From an uncultured Saprospiraceae bacterium (GTDB taxonomy: Bacteria > Bacteroidota > Bacteroidia > Chitinophagales > Saprospiraceae): a stretch of DNA of 9,151 nt. Position 1 is the first letter of the stretch, and the number at the start of each line of letters is the position of its first letter. The notes under the pieces are model-generated. The model was given only the letters and a program-made list of their open reading frames with translations. It had not been told where the DNA came from and did not search any database. Where the stretch lies: assembly GCA_938039305.1 (NCBI GenBank), contig CALHUZ010000466.1, positions 1-9,151 of the forward strand, given 5' to 3'. This document shows positions 5,479 through 9,151 of the stretch, one piece after another. The translations under genes and the position numbers were made by a program.

Positions 5479-8211
5479 ATGAATAGAATGATCAGATTAG
5501 CATCGATTCTGTTTTGCTGTACAATGACACTTATCAGCACAGCACAAGACGATGACTTTGAATTAGTCACAACTGTCGAGGGTATCTCGGAGTACAAAAT
5601 GAACAATGGGCTTAGAGTACTTTTATTCCCCGATCAATCGAAACCACAAGTTACTGTCAATGTCACTTACCTCGTAGGAAGCAGACATGAAGATTATGGT
5701 GAGACAGGTATGGCCCACTTATTAGAACATCTTGTTTTTAAAGGTACGCCTAAGCACAAAGACATTCCGAAAGAACTAAAAGATCACGGTGCATTTTTCA
5801 ATGGCACAACTTGGTTTGATCGCACTAACTATTTTGAAACGATGACCGCTTCAGATGAAAATCTTGAGTGGGCATTAGATATGGAAGCTGATCGAATGAT
5901 CAACTCCTTTATATCTGCAGAAGACTTAGAAAGCGAAATGACTGTAGTACGTAACGAATTTGAAATGGGTGAAAATAGCCCAACCAGCGTACTCATGAAG
6001 AGAGTCATGTCAGCATCTTATCAATGGCACAACTATGGTCAAACAACCATCGGTGCAAGAGCAGATTTAGAAAATGTACCAATCGATAAGCTTCAAGCAT
6101 TCTACCGCGAATACTATCAGCCAGATAACGCTGTACTTTTAGTAGTTGGGAAATTTGAAGAAGAAAGAACTATCGAGCTCATCAAGAAGCATTTTGGAGC
6201 GATACCAAGACCTGAAAGAGTCTTGAATACAACTTACACAAGAGAGCCTACTCAAGATGGAGAAAGAGAAGTATCTCTCAGACGCGTAGGAGATGTGCAG
6301 GCCTTGGCCGCTATGTATCACATCTGTGCTATGGCACATCCAGACTATGCACCTTTGTCAATCTTAACAGAAGTACTTACATCAGAACCTGCTGGAAGAC
6401 TTTATACTTCTCTTGTAGAGGAAAAGAAAACAACGAATGCTTGGGGATGGACAGCTGGACTTAACGAACCTGGCTTCATCTACTTTGGTGCAGATGTACT
6501 TAAAGATAAAGACTTAGAAGATGCTAAGTCTGCTATGATGGCAACGCTTGATGGCATCAAAGACAATCCACCTACATCAGAAGAAGTGGAAAGAGCTAAA
6601 ACGACATTGCTGAAGCAGTATGAATTATCATTTAATGATAGTCGCCGCGTTGGTGTTTTTGTAAGTAACTACATAGCCGCTGGAGATTGGAGATTAGCTT
6701 TTTTAGATCGTGATAGAGTTAAAGAAGCGACAGTAGAAGATGTGATTCGAGTAGCTGAAAAATATCTAAAACCTTCTAATCGTACTTCAGGAAAGTTTAT
6801 CCCAGAAGAAAATCCAGAACGTGTTGAGATACCTGAAGCACCAGAAATAATGTCTCTTGTTGCAGACTATAAAGGAGGAGAAGCAATCAGTCAAGGAGAA
6901 GCATTTGATCCTACTCCCGCTAACATAGAAGGAAGACTGATCAGAGAGATCAAGCCAAATAAAATAGACTACGCCTTTATGCCTAAGGAAACAAGAGGTG
7001 ATGCTGTTCAAGCTGTGCTTACATTTAAGTATGGAACTAAAGGCAGCTTAGGTGATAACGCTTGGCTTCCTAATCTAACAGGAGCCTTGTTGGATAGAGG
7101 AACCAGCACACAGACAAGACAGGAGATCAGTGATGCCTTTGATAACATGAAAGCCAATGTACGTATCTCTGCATACTATGGTACTCTAAGTGTAAGAATA
7201 GAAACAGAAAGAGAACATTTAGCTGACGTCATCCGGCAGGTAGGAAAAGTCATCAAAGATCCAGCGTTCTCAGAAGAAGAATATGGAAAACTTGTAGATG
7301 AAGAATTAGCTCAGATAGAAGAGCAAAAATCTCAACCGATGGCTCTTGCACAACAAGAGATAGGAAGGATCAACAACCCTTATCCAAAATCAGACATCAG
7401 ATACAACAGCACATTTGATGAAGACATAGAAATGATTAAGTCTATTTCAATTGATGATGTCAAAACTTTCTACAATGATTTCTTTGGTGCTAACAATGCC
7501 ACCGCTACAGTGGTAGGAGATTTTGACAAAGAAGAAATCCATGCAGCTTTAGAAGCAGAATTTGGTGATTGGAAAAGCAGTAAACCTTACAAGCGGATGA
7601 ATGCTATCCTATATGAAGTGGATGCTCAAAACAAAAACATCGAAACACCAGATAAAGCCAATGCTGGATTTTTCGCAGGATCGACTTTTGCAATGAAGGA
7701 CGATGATGCAGACTATCCTGCATTAATGATCGCTAACTACATATTTGGCGGCGGCGGATTAAGCTCTAGGTTAGCTAATAGAATCAGACAAGAAGATGGC
7801 TTAAGCTATGGCGTTGGATCTTATATGAATGCTAATCCATATGTAGAAAAAACTACTTGGGGAGCATATGCTATCTACGCACCAGAGAATAAAGATGCCT
7901 TAGAAAAAGCATTTGCAGAAGAGCTCGCTAAAGCCTTAAAAGATGGATTTACTGATGAAGAGGTAGCTGATGCAAAGAAAGGATGGATTCAAAATCAAGA
8001 GGTTTCAAGATCTCAAGATGGCTACTTGACAAATACAATCAATAGCTATCTCGAACAAGATCGTACTATGATGTGGAATGCTGATCTCGAGGAAAGAGTC
8101 TCAAAGCTTACACCTGCGGATATCAACAATGCTTTCAAGAAGTATATCATACCAAGTAAGATATCTTATGTAAAGGCGGGTGACTTTGCCAAAGGAGTTG
8201 TGAAGCCTTAA
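5479..8211 (+). CDS. Exported M16 family zinc metallopeptidase (two-domain, pitrilysin/insulinase type)
   Basis: A 910-residue metallopeptidase predicted to act in the periplasm or outside the cytoplasm. Residues 1-22 form a signal peptide (MNRMIRLASILFCCTMTLISTA) with likely cleavage before QDDD. The first M16 half holds the inverted zinc motif HLLEH (H80, E83, H84) followed by FKGT, and E160 in VVRNEFEMGENSP is the third zinc ligand at the expected ~76-residue distance. The segment NGTTWFDRTNYFE (108-120) is typical of the family. After a linker around 440-480, a second M16 half lacks HxxEH (LLDRGTSTQTRQEI near 536-549) and carries the conserved R/Y end region IFGGGGLSSRLANRIRQEDGLSYGVGS (from about 755). 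This is the usual active-plus-inactive pairing that builds the peptide-holding chamber. The substrate is unknown. No Shine-Dalgarno is seen; the bases before ATG are A/T-rich. It ends 56 nt before a clear terminator and is probably monocistronic. Confidence 0.96.
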   Translation: MNRMIRLASILFCCTMTLISTAQDDDFELVTTVEGISEYKMNNGLRVLLFPDQSKPQVTVNVTYLVGSRHEDYGETGMAHLLEHLVFKGTPKHKDIPKELKDHGAFFNGTTWFDRTNYFETMTASDENLEWALDMEADRMINSFISAEDLESEMTVVRNEFEMGENSPTSVLMKRVMSASYQWHNYGQTTIGARADLENVPIDKLQAFYREYYQPDNAVLLVVGKFEEERTIELIKKHFGAIPRPERVLNTTYTREPTQDGEREVSLRRVGDVQALAAMYHICAMAHPDYAPLSILTEVLTSEPAGRLYTSLVEEKKTTNAWGWTAGLNEPGFIYFGADVLKDKDLEDAKSAMMATLDGIKDNPPTSEEVERAKTTLLKQYELSFNDSRRVGVFVSNYIAAGDWRLAFLDRDRVKEATVEDVIRVAEKYLKPSNRTSGKFIPEENPERVEIPEAPEIMSLVADYKGGEAISQGEAFDPTPANIEGRLIREIKPNKIDYAFMPKETRGDAVQAVLTFKYGTKGSLGDNAWLPNLTGALLDRGTSTQTRQEISDAFDNMKANVRISAYYGTLSVRIETEREHLADVIRQVGKVIKDPAFSEEEYGKLVDEELAQIEEQKSQPMALAQQEIGRINNPYPKSDIRYNSTFDEDIEMIKSISIDDVKTFYNDFFGANNATATVVGDFDKEEIHAALEAEFGDWKSSKPYKRMNAILYEVDAQNKNIETPDKANAGFFAGSTFAMKDDDADYPALMIANYIFGGGGLSSRLANRIRQEDGLSYGVGSYMNANPYVEKTTWGAYAIYAPENKDALEKAFAEELAKALKDGFTDEEVADAKKGWIQNQEVSRSQDGYLTNTINSYLEQDRTMMWNADLEERVSKLTPADINNAFKKYIIPSKISYVKAGDFAKGVVKP

Positions 8212-8267
8212 GACATCACCCATCACAAAAGATAGGAAAGATTTGTTATTGAATTTTTTCGGTTTAG

Positions 8268-8300
8268 AAAGCCTGACCGCGCAAGTGGTTAGGCTTTTTT
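8268..8300 (+). terminator. Intrinsic terminator of the M16 peptidase gene
   Basis: The 11-bp stem AAAGCCTGACC (8268-8278) pairs with GGTTAGGCTTT (8287-8297) across an 8-nt loop, with one G-U wobble in plus-strand RNA, followed by six T at 8295-8300. In minus-strand RNA the wobble becomes an A-C mismatch and the tail is not U-rich, so it works mainly for the plus strand. The T-run overlaps the stop codon of the convergent tadA. Confidence 0.85.
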
Positions 8301-8751
8301 ATTCCTTTCTTTTTTTAGAAAAGAAGTCTCTCATGAGCTTTCCACACGCTGGTGCCATGATTCCAAATTCTAATTTCGCTTTAGGGTGAAGTAGCTCCTT
8401 TCCATATCTCATGAATCCCGCTTTACTATCTTCTGCACCATAAACGATCCGATCCAGTTGCGCCCAAGAAAGCGCTCCCGCGCACATAACACAAGGTTCT
8501 AACGTCACATAAAGCGTACATCCCTTGAGATACTTGGTACCCAAAAAGGCCATCGCCGAAGTGATCGCTAAGATCTCAGCATGAGCTGTAGCATCCTGAA
8601 GTGTCTCCACTTGATTATGTCCTCGTGCTATGATTCTATCGTTCGCGACGACCACTGCACCGACCGGTATTTCGTCTCTTTCCGCTGCTGATAATGCTTC
8701 CAGGTAAGCCTGTTGCATAAAGTACTCGTCGCTGTATAATTCTAATTCCAT
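8299..8751 (-). CDS. tadA: tRNA-specific adenosine deaminase TadA
   Basis: A 150-residue zinc deaminase that converts the wobble adenosine A34 of tRNA-Arg(ACG) to inosine, allowing CGU/CGC/CGA decoding. The cytidine/deoxycytidylate-deaminase fold is clear: IPVGAVVVAND (28-38), the zinc and proton-shuttle motif THAEI (H57, E59), and TLEPCVMCAGAL with zinc ligands C87 and C90 in PCxxC. The C-terminal DSKAGFMRYG...FFSKKRK is the tRNA-facing region usual in TadA. I place the start at the ATG at 8751 (MELELYSDEYFMQQAY), which matches the normal family N-terminus; a longer frame reaching 8817 would add 22 residues and run into guaB. It is divergent from guaB across 53 bp and convergent with the M16 gene. 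A guanine deaminase or other nucleoside deaminase is less likely given the length and motifs. Confidence 0.94.
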   Translation of the reverse strand: MELELYSDEYFMQQAYLEALSAAERDEIPVGAVVVANDRIIARGHNQVETLQDATAHAEILAITSAMAFLGTKYLKGCTLYVTLEPCVMCAGALSWAQLDRIVYGAEDSKAGFMRYGKELLHPKAKLEFGIMAPACGKLMRDFFSKKRKE

Positions 8752-8793
8752 AAAATCTAAGATCGATAGTAAGACATTTTCTTTTCTTATACG

Positions 8794-8801
8794 TAGTTTT
8801 G
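8794..8801 (+). promoter_or_regulatory. Bacteroidota -7 promoter element of guaB
   Basis: TAGTTTTG matches the Bacteroidota consensus TAnnTTTG at every fixed base. No TTG-type -33 element is visible at the usual distance. The element ends 3 nt before the guaB ATG, so transcription would start at or within a few bases of the start codon. The short divergent gap (8752-8804) leaves little other room for the promoter. Confidence 0.5.
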
Positions 8802-8804
8802 TGC

Positions 8805-9151
8805 ATGGAAAAAGCAAGCAACATCATACCTCATATCACTGAGGCCCTAGCATTTGATGATGTCCTTTTGGTACCTGCGTATTCAGAGGTATTACCAAGG
8901 GAAGTTTCGATTAAGTCTAAGCTAACAAAAGAATTAACTATAAATGTGCCTATACTGTCCGCAGCTATGGACACTGTTACCGAATATGCCTTAGCCATAG
9001 CTATGGCTAGGGAAGGAGGTATCGGCATCATACATAAGAACATGGGCGTCGAGGCTCAAGCAGAGCAAGTTCGCAAAGTCAAGAGATCTGAGAGTGGTAT
9101 GATCTTAGATCCTGTCACAGTGACTCCAGAGGAAACTTTGGCTGATGCTTT
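8805..9151 (+). CDS. guaB: IMP dehydrogenase, N-terminal part (cut by window end)
   Basis: The first 115 codons of inosine-5'-monophosphate dehydrogenase, which oxidises IMP to XMP with NAD+ in the committed step of GMP synthesis. The translation starts MEKASNIIPHITEALAFDD and continues with DDVLLVPAYSEVLPREV, the first strand region of the IMPDH TIM barrel. PILSAAMDTVTEYALAIAMAREGGIGIIHKNM follows, the classic N-terminal core signature of GuaB. The last visible part (VRKVKRSESGMILDPVTVTPEETLADA) enters the CBS-domain insertion that regulates the enzyme. The active-site cysteine loop lies beyond the window. The ATG at 8805 gives the usual family N-terminus; no Shine-Dalgarno precedes it. The frame is open to the edge. 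Confidence 0.96.
   Translation, partial: MEKASNIIPHITEALAFDDVLLVPAYSEVLPREVSIKSKLTKELTINVPILSAAMDTVTEYALAIAMAREGGIGIIHKNMGVEAQAEQVRKVKRSESGMILDPVTVTPEETLADA

Noticed and set aside
5479..5544. Lipoprotein signal in the M16 peptidase (cysteines in LFCC)
   Set aside because: The residues before the cysteines do not form a lipobox (L-[AS]-[GA]-C), and the hydrophobic stretch continues past them to a normal signal-peptidase I site.
8752..8759. TAGATTTT next to the tadA start as a -7 element on the minus strand
   Set aside because: It differs from TAnnTTTG at the last base, abuts the ATG directly and has no -33 element; not strong enough to list.
8752..8817. Longer tadA start adding 22 residues (MLFPCTKLRI...)
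   Set aside because: The extension overlaps the start of guaB and does not resemble the TadA N-terminus; MELELYSDEYFMQQAY at 8751 fits the family.
8831..9043. 70-codon minus-strand open frame opposite guaB
   Set aside because: Antisense to clear IMP dehydrogenase coding sequence; no motif or start signal.

Overview
The window is a compact stretch of AT-rich bacterial chromosome carrying ordinary core genes; I see no mobile element, CRISPR array, prophage or RNA gene. The best-supported source is a member of the Bacteroidota. Reasons: start codons mostly lack Shine-Dalgarno sequences; perfect matches to the Bacteroidota -7 promoter element TAnnTTTG lie upstream of guaB and ytxJ; and the content is typical of the phylum (GltX followed by a small charged protein, a stand-alone Ada-type metal-binding protein, a YtxJ-type bacilliredoxin, a secreted M16 peptidase ending its signal in ..STAQ, a MaeB hybrid malic enzyme). 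Genus and family cannot be fixed from the sequence alone.

Left part (1-2035, + strand): gltX (glutamyl-tRNA synthetase), a 62-residue charged protein of unknown function and a 98-residue Ada-like metal-binding protein form a tightly packed unit. They overlap by 8 nt and then by 4 nt (ATGA), so they are probably co-transcribed and translationally coupled. The last gene meets a short minus-strand gene tail to tail with a 4-nt overlap. That gene (2032-2199) encodes a 55-residue YqaE/Pmp3-type membrane protein and is easy to miss because of its size.

Centre (2317-5239, - strand): maeB encodes a two-domain malic enzyme fused to a phosphate-acetyltransferase-like domain, linking the TCA cycle to pyruvate and NAD(P)H. 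Upstream on the same strand lies ytxJ, a single-cysteine thioredoxin-fold protein of the bacillithiol system. A hairpin between them suggests separate transcripts. A 239-bp divergent region separates ytxJ from the next gene.

Right part (5479-9151): a large exported zinc peptidase of family M16 (910 aa, two M16 halves, active site in the first) ends at a clear intrinsic terminator whose U-tract runs into the stop codon of the oppositely oriented tadA (tRNA adenosine deaminase). tadA and guaB (IMP dehydrogenase, cut by the window end) diverge from a 53-bp gap. A perfect -7 element ends only 3 nt before the guaB start codon, which raises the possibility of a leaderless guaB mRNA.

The points most worth a second look are the Ada-like mini-protein lacking one of the four classical zinc cysteines, the conserved-looking small protein coupled to gltX, the hidden yqaE-type gene, the possible leaderless guaB start, and a few paired palindromes in the gaps. 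None of these amounts to clear evidence for a new multi-gene system.
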